From assembly GCF_001559595.1 (NCBI RefSeq), contig NZ_LNTY01000006.1:496001-560000 (forward strand): a stretch of 64,000 bases of DNA, written 5' to 3'. Position numbers and translations under genes: made by a program. This DNA is from Enterovibrio coralii (GTDB lineage: Bacteria; Pseudomonadota; Gammaproteobacteria; Enterobacterales; Vibrionaceae). Below are positions 9,130 through 16,959 of this stretch, piece by piece; positions within the stretch are counted from its first letter, which is position 1, and every line of letters starts with the position of its first letter. The notes under the pieces were generated by a model. That model searched no databases. It saw only the letters and a program-made list of their open reading frames with translations, and had not been told where the DNA came from.

Positions 9130-9678
9130 TTACGCTGACGCAGTTTTCCAAACCTCTGGCAGAACAGAAATTACGCTCTCACCTACCGAGAACCACACTT
9201 GACCGTCTTCAATGGTTGATTGAATGTTCATGGTGCGGCTAGATGCTGCCGCAGCGGCATCCAATACTTCATCAACAATGTTAATGATGGTCAGGTTTTT
9301 GAACGGGTGGAGCTTGTTCAGCAAAGACGCTTTCCACGCTGCTGCTGCATGGTCACCATAAGTAAACAGCACCACTTCTTTCGATTGGCTGCATGCTTTC
9401 TTCAAGCGTTTTTCATCTGGCAGACCCAGCTCAACCCAAAGCTCGATTTCATCACTGTAGTTTTTGATCCACAGCTCAGGCTCAGAGTCTTCACAAAGGC
9501 CCTTAGTAAACTGCAAACGCTCGTCCGCATACATGGTCCAAGCCAGAATGCGCAACATCATGCGTTGTTCAGTTTCAGATGGGTGCTGCGCGAGCGTCAC
9601 GTTTTGGTCGAGGTAAACATTGCGAGACATGTCTGCCACGTTGATGGACGCTTTGTACACCGTTGCTTTAAGTGCCAT
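9130..9678 (-). CDS. yaeQ: YaeQ family protein
   Basis: 182 residues, the usual YaeQ length. The start MALKATVYKASINVADMSR and the motif SETEQRMMLRILAWTMYADE, with FTKGLCEDSEPELWIKNY, are diagnostic. YaeQ has a PD-(D/E)XK nuclease-like fold; a role in transcription antitermination was suggested by genetic suppression of rfaH defects but is not settled. It is the last gene of a tight minus-strand trio with the GIY-YIG and YceH genes, 8 bp after its neighbour. Confidence 0.92.
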   Translation of the reverse strand: MALKATVYKASINVADMSRNVYLDQNVTLAQHPSETEQRMMLRILAWTMYADERLQFTKGLCEDSEPELWIKNYSDEIELWVELGLPDEKRLKKACSQSKEVVLFTYGDHAAAAWKASLLNKLHPFKNLTIINIVDEVLDAAAAASSRTMNIQSTIEDGQVWFSVGESVISVLPEVWKTASA

Positions 9679-9686
9679 GGGTAACC

Positions 9687-10052
9687 CTAAAATTTAATGT
9701 TGTCGTTGATAAAGACCTGAGCAAAACCACTGTCATTGCAGAGACGCTCTTTATCTTTTTTGGCCAGACGCTTTATTTTCCATTCTAAGGACATCGCTTG
9801 TTGCTTTGTCCCTATCTCTTGCGTCCATGCCAACGAAAGCGGCTGTTTGCCTCTTAAATACTTTGCAGTTTTCGTACCATTCTTCTGGTGTTCGTCGAAT
9901 CGACGCGCCACGTCTATTGTAACGCCGCAATATAATGCATTGTCATTGGTACGAATCAAATATACATGCCATTTGGCATCATCTTTTGGGTCTGATGGAG
10001 ACTCAGACCCAACACAGGCGTCAGACAAGGCTTCCTTGTCTTGGATACTCAT
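9687..10052 (-). CDS. GIY-YIG nuclease-superfamily protein (YhbQ/UPF0213-like)
   Basis: 121 residues. After an N-terminal extension of about 27 residues comes a single GIY-YIG domain: HVYLIRTNDNALYCGVTIDV, ARRFDEHQ and the C-terminal QAMSLEWKIKRLAKKDKERL typical of the UPF0213/YhbQ group. Such stand-alone proteins are thought to act on DNA, but physiological substrates are not firmly established. It lies between yceH (5-bp gap) and yaeQ (8-bp gap), which implies co-transcription. Confidence 0.88.
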   Translation of the reverse strand: MSIQDKEALSDACVGSESPSDPKDDAKWHVYLIRTNDNALYCGVTIDVARRFDEHQKNGTKTAKYLRGKQPLSLAWTQEIGTKQQAMSLEWKIKRLAKKDKERLCNDSGFAQVFINDNIKF

Positions 10053-10057
10053 TACCG

Positions 10058-10690
10058 CTAGTTGCCAATCAATTCGTTGACCAGGGCTTTCAGCTCCGCC
10101 ACTTCCGCTTCTAACGCTTCAACGCGCGCAGCTAAACCTGAATCTTCAACAGCATGAGAAACTGTTGGCTCGGCGACGACATCAAAATCCTCTGAACCAA
10201 ACAAATGGGCATAACGACTTTCACGTTTACCCGGCTCACGTGGCAGTTGAGCAACGTGGCCTTTTTCAATCATCTTCGCCAGCACAGACTCCACTTCTCG
10301 CACATCGGCAAACTCACACAAACGGTTCGTGCGCGTGCGCAGTTCACCTGGCGTTTGCGGGCCGCGAAGTAACATGACACAGATAATGCCTTTTTCCTGC
10401 TCGCTAAATTGCAGCGAACCGAACTCGGTATTACAAAAACGATGCTGGTACTTGGTCACACGGCTACCAAAGCCCTCCACATCACTGATCATTCGCTTGC
10501 CTTTTAGCAGCTCAACCGTGTCCAACACTTCCGCTTCGGAAAGCGACAGCACCGGCTCGCGATTGCTTTTTTGGTTTGCCGCGGTCGTCAGGCTGTTCAG
10601 CGTCAACGGGTATTGTTCTGGAGTGGTGACTTCCTTCTCAAGCAAACATCCAATCACTCGAGCTTCATTCGGGGTTAATTCGATAGCCAT
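10058..10690 (-). CDS. yceH: YceH family protein (DUF480/UPF0502)
   Basis: 210 residues. Two winged-helix-like repeats are visible: LTPNEARVIGCLLEKEVTTP with ALNQKSNREP-like text (AANQKSNREPVLSLSE), and LLRGPQTPGELRTRTNRLCE. A C-terminal coiled coil (about 180-208, VEALEAEVAELKALVNEL) ends the protein. This is the standard UPF0502 pattern; the fold suggests nucleic-acid binding but no function is established. It is the first gene of the yceH-GIY-YIG-yaeQ unit, with its promoter in the 279-bp region shared with the divergent bactofilin gene. Confidence 0.92.
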   Translation of the reverse strand: MAIELTPNEARVIGCLLEKEVTTPEQYPLTLNSLTTAANQKSNREPVLSLSEAEVLDTVELLKGKRMISDVEGFGSRVTKYQHRFCNTEFGSLQFSEQEKGIICVMLLRGPQTPGELRTRTNRLCEFADVREVESVLAKMIEKGHVAQLPREPGKRESRYAHLFGSEDFDVVAEPTVSHAVEDSGLAARVEALEAEVAELKALVNELIGN

Positions 10691-10969
10691 AGTTAATACC
10701 TCAACTTAGATCGTTATAACGCGAGGTTATAGCAACCCAATCGAGTCTCAGCAATATCTCTTGTTAGGAATTGCCAGAAAGATGCTCACAATTGTCTAAT
10801 CTTTCACCCATTTACCGAACGCAGGCATGCAAAGCTGTCGCAGACGTGTGATTTGGCCTCAACGAGTGAAATTTTTGTCACGCGGCTGACTTTATTTCAG
10901 ATAGTATTCGAAGTGTTTAAATTTACATGCCTATATCACTAACCAAAGAGTGAAAGGAGAAGTAGTAAA

Positions 10970-11398
10970 ATGGGAATGTTTAGCAAGAGCAAACCTTCTA
11001 ACACCTCCATGTCTTTAGTCGCGAAACAGTGCCGCATCGTCGGTGACTTCGATCTAGAAGGCGACATCCAGTTTGATGGCCAAGGCGAAGGTTCTATCAT
11101 CAACGCGCGTAATGTTGTTATCTCCTCTACTGGCCATTTTAAAGGCAGCATTCGAGCAGACCACGTTACCATCAACGGATTGGTTGAAGGCACTTGCGTT
11201 GCACGCGAAGTAGACATTCTGAGCAACGGCAAAATGAAAGGCCAAATCCAGAGTGAGCAACTCACTATCGCCAAAGGCGGTTGTTTGATGGGGGAAAACG
11301 TCATCAAAGAAGAGCCTGCTCTGAAAGTGGTAAACGAAAAGAACAAGAAAACAGAAACAAACGCAAAAGAAGACGACAAAGCGCAAGCGAGTGCATAA
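10970..11398 (+). CDS. Bactofilin (polymer-forming cytoskeletal protein)
   Basis: 142 residues. The central DUF583 right-handed beta-helix (about 20-115) shows repeating short strands such as DFDLEGDIQFDGQGEG, ARNVVISSTGHFKGSI and ADHVTINGLVEG. The ends are charged and disordered (lysine/glutamate-rich tail). Bactofilins polymerise without nucleotide on the cytoplasmic membrane face and localise envelope-shaping factors. A good ribosome-binding site (AAAGGAGAAG) precedes the ATG. No M23 peptidase partner lies beside it. Confidence 0.92.
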   Translation: MGMFSKSKPSNTSMSLVAKQCRIVGDFDLEGDIQFDGQGEGSIINARNVVISSTGHFKGSIRADHVTINGLVEGTCVAREVDILSNGKMKGQIQSEQLTIAKGGCLMGENVIKEEPALKVVNEKNKKTETNAKEDDKAQASA

Positions 11399-11513
11399 CC
11401 CTCTTTAGTGCTTTAAACGTGGACAAATAGTAAAGGTAAGAACCTAATACTGTTGACTTCGCGCCCTAGCACTATAGGATGCGCAATGTTTTGCGTTATC
11501 AGGAATAAATAAG

Positions 11514-11939
11514 ATGTCTGAACAACAAATCGAAGCTGTAAAGCTGGAAGATATGTCTGCTGAACTGCAGCAAGTTATTAAGTACGAGCAAGTGCCTGCT
11601 GAACTATTCACTATGCTGGCATCAGTACACGAAGCGTCTGAAGACGTCGTTCGTCAAACTTGGGATTCACTGCCAGCAAGTGCACAGAACATTCTGGACA
11701 ACTTCGAGCAGTTCCACGCACTGGTTAGCCTAAGCCAAAGCTATGCTGGTTTGGATTTCATGCAAGAAACTCAAGACATGAAATTCGACGACCTGACTGA
11801 AGAGCAAACGGCTGACTACAAAGCGGGTCTGCTGGACAAACTTCTGCACAACTGCGTGAAAGACCTGGCGAAGCAACTGAAGCAAGCACGCCTGAAGCCA
11901 GCGATGAAGCGTGAGTTCCGCGAGATCTTCACTAAGTAA
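11514..11939 (+). CDS. Conserved hypothetical protein, DUF3069-like
   Basis: 141 residues, acidic and helical, without signal peptide or membrane segment. It starts MSEQQIEAVKLEDMSAELQQ and ends in a basic helix (KQARLKPAMKREFREIF). I associate it with the small Vibrionales family DUF3069 from length and composition; no motif proves this. It has its own promoter region and a strong terminator, so it is a single-gene unit. Function unknown. Confidence 0.7.
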   Translation: MSEQQIEAVKLEDMSAELQQVIKYEQVPAELFTMLASVHEASEDVVRQTWDSLPASAQNILDNFEQFHALVSLSQSYAGLDFMQETQDMKFDDLTEEQTADYKAGLLDKLLHNCVKDLAKQLKQARLKPAMKREFREIFTK

Positions 11940-11961
11940 CTGTTACTGCAGTTTCTGGTTG

Positions 11962-11996
11962 AAAAAAAGAGGCGACATAGTCGCCTCTTTTTTTAT
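11962..11996 (+). terminator. Rho-independent terminator
   Basis: Stem GAGGCGAC / GTCGCCTC with loop ATA, then at least seven T, 25 bp after the stop of the preceding gene. Confidence 0.92.
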
Positions 11997-12071
11997 TCTG
12001 AATTTTTGGTTAAGCATCAGCGATAAACAATGAATCGTGATTGGATAAAAAATCAAAAGTTGACCGAATGC

Positions 12072-12466
12072 TTACACGTTCAAATCAAATCCTAAGTCGA
12101 CGTCACAGCCCGCTTGACCACCCATGATTCCCCAGTTTTTAGGCTCAATCTCACGCAACAGAATTTTTATATGGTCTGCGGGAATGCAAGATGCGAAAGG
12201 TTGCCAACGATCCCTTTGTAGAGATTCCGTTTAGCGTCTATTGACCGCCCCGCAAAACAATCAATGCTGATGTGCGTATATAGCTCTGGAAAAGCCTTTT
12301 CAGGCGGACACTGAAATCGATGAGGTTCATGCACCAATAAGCGAACATTTCTGTCATGCGAGAAAATCTTAAAGTGCTCAACGAGCGCACTGAATACGGC
12401 ATCGATAATTTTGACTTCGGTTTCTTGGCTGTATTGCTGTCGTACTTCAATGATCACGCTGGGCAT
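12072..12466 (-). CDS. Tautomerase-family protein, frameshifted near 12187
   Basis: Translated from the ATG at 12466 (after AAGGAG) the protein begins MPSVIIEVRQQYSQE, so processing exposes the N-terminal proline that is the catalytic base in the tautomerase superfamily. The frame stops early after SHLAFPQTI. Adding one base near 12187 (rebuilding GGC from GC) continues as GIPADHIKILLREIEPKNW and ends GFDLNV at a TAA, for about 131 residues. That continuation is clearly homologous-looking coding sequence, so the deletion is recent or an error. The substrate is unknown. It is the first of several single accessory genes. Confidence 0.8.
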
Positions 12467-12522
12467 AGGCACTCCTTGTTAATTGACGTCGCCGTAAGCA
12501 ACCCAAAAACTTCAGGGATGAC

Positions 12523-13209
12523 TCATACTAACCATTCAAAAGAACGAACTAAAAACGTCTTAGCGTCTTCTTTGACAATTTCACCGTGCGACATGACTAA
12601 TCTATCTAGCTCCCACGCTAACAGACGATCCAAATGACGTCGAGCGTCATTCTTGCCAAACATAAAGCTCAAACGCCAGTCTAAAGGCATTTTTCCATTT
12701 GGTGCGAGGATCCCCACACCTTTTGCGACAACCCGTTGCCAATAGTTGAATTCTTTACCAGAGAAGTTTTCAACCAAATCGGCGACAATCAAGGTTCTAG
12801 ACCCTTTATGGAAAAACACGCACTCTTCCATCAAAGGCGAACCAGAAAACAACTCTTGATCGATGTCAGAACCCCAAGCCCAATTGTGCGAATCATTCAA
12901 AGACCCCGTAAACACTAGGTCTCGACGTTTTTTAATGACTTCCTTGGTGCCATACAATTCAGCATCTGGATAAACTGAAATCCAGTCGGGTAAAAACAAG
13001 TGGTGAAGATGGTTGGGTGCAATCAGGTATTTGACCTGCCCTAAACGTTCAACTTGCTCTTGCAGTGTTTCAGATAAACTAATTGGACTGTGAATCCAAA
13101 GGTCACCATTTGACAGGCGAACGACCGTCATACGCGTTGAAAAAGGCAACCCCATAAACTGCACAGAGTGTCCTTCAAATAGCCAGATGTCTTCAGAAAG
13201 TTTTTCCAT
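12523..13209 (-). CDS. DUF4336 domain-containing protein
   Basis: 228 residues, no signal peptide. DUF4336 proteins have a metallo-beta-lactamase-like fold. The sequence contains LWIHSPISLS, LIAPNHLHHLFLPDW (a His-rich stretch in the position of the metal-site loop), IVADLVENF and LVMSHGEIV. The activity is unassigned. It lies 52 bp downstream of the cupin gene and on the same strand, so the two may be co-transcribed. Confidence 0.85.
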   Translation of the reverse strand: MEKLSEDIWLFEGHSVQFMGLPFSTRMTVVRLSNGDLWIHSPISLSETLQEQVERLGQVKYLIAPNHLHHLFLPDWISVYPDAELYGTKEVIKKRRDLVFTGSLNDSHNWAWGSDIDQELFSGSPLMEECVFFHKGSRTLIVADLVENFSGKEFNYWQRVVAKGVGILAPNGKMPLDWRLSFMFGKNDARRHLDRLLAWELDRLVMSHGEIVKEDAKTFLVRSFEWLV

Positions 13210-13261
13210 GCTTCACCAGTAAAAGGTGGTTAGAATTCCAAACTGATTGCTTTGTTGGTAT

Positions 13262-13612
13262 TTATTTCAGGCTTGCTTGAATGATCAGCAATTCAATGTC
13301 GTTTTCCGAAGTGTTCACCAAGCTGTGGGTACCAAAGGGTTTATTGACTATCATGTCTCCGGCAGTCACTTGTCTTTCTTCACCCTCAATACTCATAGTA
13401 CCCTCACCTTTCAAAATGATATACATTTCTTCATCATCTTCATGAGTATGTTCACCCATTGAGGTACCTGGTGGCATAACCACACGAATCGCGAAATCCC
13501 AAGCGCCTTTGAAATCTTTTCGCCTAAAAGCACGATAGATATCAATCACACCTTCGCCATCATGGCTTTTCTCGACGGCTTCTTTATCGCAAGTATAAAA
13601 GTTACGTATCAT
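13262..13612 (-). CDS. Small single-domain cupin protein
   Basis: 116 residues, one conserved cupin barrel. Motif 1 appears as GTSMGEHTHEDDEEMYIILKG, with metal-ligand candidates His, His and Glu; motif 2 is seen as NKPFGTHSLVN. The product is cytosolic. Members bind a metal and act as oxygenases, isomerases or ligand sensors; no specific substrate can be read from the sequence. Confidence 0.88.
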   Translation of the reverse strand: MIRNFYTCDKEAVEKSHDGEGVIDIYRAFRRKDFKGAWDFAIRVVMPPGTSMGEHTHEDDEEMYIILKGEGTMSIEGEERQVTAGDMIVNKPFGTHSLVNTSENDIELLIIQASLK

Positions 13613-13779
13613 CTATTCTGAACTCCTTTTCTGAATAGTCTTTTGCATATTGGCTGAGTATTCTGATGATTGAATCACGGACGTATACAAAAGCTAACTT
13701 CTTGCAACACCCAAATTACAGCGTTTATTGAAAGAGCCTGTCACAAGTAAACGCTCGGTTTATCCTTTTCTACATTTAA

Positions 13780-14337
13780 TTATTTCGCGAGAGATACGCT
13801 ATTTACGTACAACCCAAACCAGTCTTGTTTACCACACACTACAATACTACTACCAACACTGACTTCAGCGTCTAGCAATCTACTTTCACTAAAATAAAAC
13901 TCGATTTCTGTGCTTGCGTTTCTGATTGCTAACTCGTTTAAGTAAGGCATCTTTTTAACGTTATCACGTACACTAATAGCTTGACCCGTATAACAAACCT
14001 CATTACCAGTAAGATAAGTTAGCATTTTTGGTGCTTGGTAAATTGGTTGTAGCAGGATTGCAAACACCGGATATGCCATGATCCCACTAAAAAGTAAAAC
14101 CTGCCATTTATTGAAGCCAAAGTCTTTATCCAACTCCTTAGTTTGTAGAACCCATAACTTTTCACGTCCAACCTTTCCAAAAACAATTAAAAACACGTAA
14201 CTAACTGTAATCACTGGAAGGAATTGATAGACGATGAGGTCAAAATACTCTCTCGACATATCATAAGGTTGTATTGCTAATATGTACCCCACCAATAGGT
14301 ATACTAAGACAAAAGCTATAACACTTTTATTATTCAT
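13780..14337 (-). CDS. Hypothetical membrane protein
   Basis: 185 residues, not recognised. Three likely membrane segments (about 5-22, 38-54 and 77-97) are followed by a soluble C-terminal domain of about 85 residues with two cysteines (EVCYTGQ and IVVCGKQ). The codon use is more AT-rich than flanking core genes, which agrees with an accessory origin. No operon partner is obvious. Confidence 0.65.
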   Translation of the reverse strand: MNNKSVIAFVLVYLLVGYILAIQPYDMSREYFDLIVYQFLPVITVSYVFLIVFGKVGREKLWVLQTKELDKDFGFNKWQVLLFSGIMAYPVFAILLQPIYQAPKMLTYLTGNEVCYTGQAISVRDNVKKMPYLNELAIRNASTEIEFYFSESRLLDAEVSVGSSIVVCGKQDWFGLYVNSVSLAK

Positions 14338-14464
14338 TTGTAGCCCTATCGTGGAGATAATGGGTGCGTACGGAGCTATCCATTGAATTCACAATACTTT
14401 GAAAAGTTGTTGAATTGACAAAGCATCAGTTCACAGCCTTAATCTTAGAAAGCAACATACTCGA

Positions 14465-15103
14465 CTACTTGTCAACGAAGTCCAACACACGCTCTAACGG
14501 CGCGAAATCTTTAATTTGCTGATGATGCTTAACTCTGTTACCAACTACGACAAGGTTGACGCCTAAAGTCTCACAGGCTTTCACATCCCATGCTGCATCA
14601 CCAAAATAGGTAACAGGGACCAGCCCCGTTGAATCCGCTTGAAGACGGGCGGTATTCATAATTTCAATTCTGGAATGATGGTCGTTTGATGAAGCGAGAA
14701 TTAGTCCGTCCGTTTCAAACCCTGCTGACTCAAGTTTAAGCTTCGCCGTTTCACCCCAGCCACCTGTGGCAACTGACACTAGATGTTCTTTGCTTTTACG
14801 TAGATATGAAACGAATTCTATTGCCCCACCCACTTCTAAGGCGGGTTCACTATCAATCGTTTTTTGAATGTTGCGGGTAAACACGGGCTTTACCGCTTTT
14901 TCTAACTCGCTCAGCGAGTAATGAGGAGCTTGTCTTGAAATGAAGGTTTTTAAAATGCCTCTGTCAGTGACATGAGGGTAGTTTTCCCAATCTGCTTTTA
15001 GCTCCAAACCAGTAACTTCTCTGACGGCGTCGATAAAGCATTTCTCATCGAACTCATATGACTGTATCAAGGTCCCATCAATATCTAACATCACATGATT
15101 CAT
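14465..15103 (-). CDS. HAD-superfamily phosphatase-like hydrolase
   Basis: 212 residues. Motif I is MLDIDGTL at the N-terminus (nucleophile Asp and acid/base Asp), motif II is VSVATGGWG, and motif III/IV is TYFGDAAWDVKACETLG. The alpha-helical cap lies between residues 15 and 85, giving a subfamily I (phosphoglycolate-phosphatase-like) layout. The substrate cannot be predicted. It is isolated and AT-rich like its neighbours. Confidence 0.88.
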   Translation of the reverse strand: MNHVMLDIDGTLIQSYEFDEKCFIDAVREVTGLELKADWENYPHVTDRGILKTFISRQAPHYSLSELEKAVKPVFTRNIQKTIDSEPALEVGGAIEFVSYLRKSKEHLVSVATGGWGETAKLKLESAGFETDGLILASSNDHHSRIEIMNTARLQADSTGLVPVTYFGDAAWDVKACETLGVNLVVVGNRVKHHQQIKDFAPLERVLDFVDK

Positions 15104-15232
15104 AAGATTCCATTTACTCTACAACGTTATGATAACGGGCATAAGGACGCACTGAACGAGCCCAACCCTACGTATTCACGCCACTTTCTAAGTGCTTCGA
15201 GATTGCAAGGTGTCCCGCTCGTGACCTTGTTA
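15104..15232. repeat. Imperfect inverted repeat, possible attC-like recombination site
   Basis: The spacer between the RDD and HAD genes is bounded by the matching ends GATAAC (about 15130) and GTTATC (about 15229). It has further partial complementarity inside, about 105 bp in all. The layout recalls integron attC sites between single-gene cassettes, but the core sites do not match the RYYYAAC/GTTRRRY consensus well, so this is tentative. Confidence 0.25.
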
Positions 15233-15706
15233 TCTATCTTTTATGACAATAGTTCTCGCTAACAAATCGCCCAAACGTCTTCTCTTTTTTCCCAAAATAA
15301 ATGCTGAATCTATGAACCCAAGAGTAATACAAAGGAGGTTTCTAAAGAGCGATTGGACCAATGAGCAATATGCTCCTGTTTTTTTGTCAATAACTGAGAT
15401 CTTAAAAATCCACTTCCCCAAACTTCTCCCCTTTGGTAATGAATCACTCAAAAGATAATAAGATACAGCAAAAGCTAGTGAATATATTCGAATGCTTTCT
15501 GTATCTAATTTAGCTTCACTTAAAACGTAAAAAACACCGATAAAAATCAGTCCACTGATTAGTGAATCTACCATTTGTGCTAAAAATCTATATCGAAGAG
15601 GTGCTATCGAAAAGTCTGGTGTTTCAAATGGACCCCCTTCTTGTTTCCCGGAAAGCTCCTCGGTAGAACCAGAAAAGCTTCCCAAGTTTGGCTCTTTTTT
15701 TTCCAT
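15230..15706 (-). CDS. RDD-family membrane protein
   Basis: 158 residues from the ATG at 15706, which follows GGGAAG at good spacing; an upstream ATG (15745) would add 13 residues. The RDD domain starts at about residue 32 with PLRYRFLAQMVDSLISG (Arg/Asp signature) and has membrane segments near 45-62 and 75-90. It ends with GKKRRRLGDLLARTIVI, the usual RDD end motif. The family's role is uncertain; some members affect Na+ or Li+ efflux. The AT-rich context suggests accessory DNA. Confidence 0.82.
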   Translation of the reverse strand: MEKKEPNLGSFSGSTEELSGKQEGGPFETPDFSIAPLRYRFLAQMVDSLISGLIFIGVFYVLSEAKLDTESIRIYSLAFAVSYYLLSDSLPKGRSLGKWIFKISVIDKKTGAYCSLVQSLFRNLLCITLGFIDSAFILGKKRRRLGDLLARTIVIKDR

Positions 15707-15969
15707 AGCATACTTCCCTGTAGCTAACCACTTATTAGCGTGCAACTTACCTGTTTAGTCCGTGCTTTCAGGAAACTACCATATCGCTGTTTTAAATCAG
15801 AAGATAAGGTTTTTTAGTTGCGATCTAAATGGGAGAAATCGGACATGTTGTACTGAAAAGGCGCGATTATTTACTGTTTGCACATCACAGTTACTTTACT
15901 CAGTTCAAATACACAAAAATTCAAGTGCTCAGAGTTGCAGTGCCGCGCTTGGTTAGTACGAAAAACAGA
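15707..15969. other. Intergenic stretch without a recognised gene
   Basis: AT-rich, with no convincing coding frame, RNA structure or repeat. It holds the promoter region of the RDD gene. The short ORF visible on the plus strand (15762-15956) lacks a ribosome-binding site and recognisable features. Confidence 0.5.
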
Positions 15970-16003
15970 AAAAAAATGAGGTGACATTGTCACCTCATTT
16001 TTA
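15970..16003 (-). terminator. Bidirectional hairpin terminator after ppiC
   Basis: Stem ATGAGGTGAC / GTCACCTCAT with loop ATT, flanked by A and T runs, 12 bp past the ppiC stop. Confidence 0.9.
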
Positions 16004-16014
16004 AATCATTTTGA

Positions 16015-16293
16015 TTAGGTTCTGTAGAGCACTTTTACCACGTGCCAACCGAATTTGGTTTTAACCAGATGCGGTGTTAGGACTTCGCCTGTGAAGCACA
16101 CTTTGTCGAACTGTGGCACCATTTGACCGCGGCGGAATTCACCCAAATCGCCGCCACGTTTGCCAGAAGGACAAGTTGAGTACTTCTTCGCAAGAGTTTG
16201 AAATTTTGCGCCTTTTTTCAGTTGCTGAATAATATCTTCAGCCTGATTTTGGTGTTTCACCAAGATGTGCAGCGCGTGTGCAGTGCTAGCCAT
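16015..16293 (-). CDS. ppiC: Parvulin-type peptidyl-prolyl cis-trans isomerase
   Basis: 92 residues, the exact size of stand-alone PpiC. The parvulin core is complete: [46 protein letters not shown] and [12 protein letters not shown]. It is a cytosolic folding catalyst of prolyl bonds. Single-gene unit with a terminator downstream. Confidence 0.95.
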   Translation of the reverse strand: MASTAHALHILVKHQNQAEDIIQQLKKGAKFQTLAKKYSTCPSGKRGGDLGEFRRGQMVPQFDKVCFTGEVLTPHLVKTKFGWHVVKVLYRT

Positions 16294-16374
16294 GTTGCTA
16301 CCTTCCTACTGCTGTGTTCAATAAGGCTGCCGATTATAGAGATTTCGTTGAAACCACGAAAGCCTATTTTCAGC

Positions 16375-16836
16375 TTATTCTGTCTCGCACTTTGGCGGCA
16401 GTTCAGCCAGTGGTAACCAATGCACTTCTACACCCGCTTGAGAGAACATATCTGCGCTGATTTTGATTTTCTCGCCCCAACGAGACAAGAAGTCTTCACT
16501 TTGCTCTGGGCAGTAAACCTGTGAAATGCCAGTTTGAATGATTTTCGCCGCACAGTTTGGGCAAGGGAAATGCGTTACCCAAATCTCACAGCCTTCCAAA
16601 TCGCGCTTCGCAAACAAGATGGCATTCTCTTCTGCATGAAGGGTTTTTAACAACTTCATGTCGCGGTCATCGATATCTGCGCTGTCAGAAATACCGTGTG
16701 GGTAACCATTAAATCCAACCGACACGATGCGTTTACCTTTTGTAATTACCGCACCGACTTGTGTTGAAGGGTCTTTACTCCAAGAGCCTACCAGTTCTGC
16801 CATTTGATAAAAACGTACTGCCCACTTCGAGATCAT
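16375..16836 (-). CDS. Deoxycytidylate (dCMP) deaminase-family enzyme
   Basis: 153 residues. The zinc site motif is HAEENAI (His, catalytic Glu) with PCPNCAAKII (two Cys). It also has SKDPSTQVGAVI and SVGFNGYPHGISDS, characteristic of dCMP deaminases. It is predicted to deaminate dCMP to dUMP for dTTP synthesis. The 123-bp region upstream contains the nhaD terminator, so this gene has its own promoter. Confidence 0.9.
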   Translation of the reverse strand: MISKWAVRFYQMAELVGSWSKDPSTQVGAVITKGKRIVSVGFNGYPHGISDSADIDDRDMKLLKTLHAEENAILFAKRDLEGCEIWVTHFPCPNCAAKIIQTGISQVYCPEQSEDFLSRWGEKIKISADMFSQAGVEVHWLPLAELPPKCETE

Positions 16837-16904
16837 CGTGTTTCCAATGTGTTACCCAATAAATACTTGTGACTATTTTGCAGAAGTGTGCACAAATGCT
16901 CAAC

Positions 16905-16937
16905 AAAAAAAGAGAGCGGCAATTACCGCTCTCTTCT
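16905..16937 (-). terminator. Rho-independent terminator of nhaD
   Basis: Stem AGAGAGCGG / CCGCTCTCT with a six-base loop and a run of T on the minus strand. Confidence 0.9.
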
Positions 16938-16959
16938 GTTTGGTCTCGATGATTTGCGC

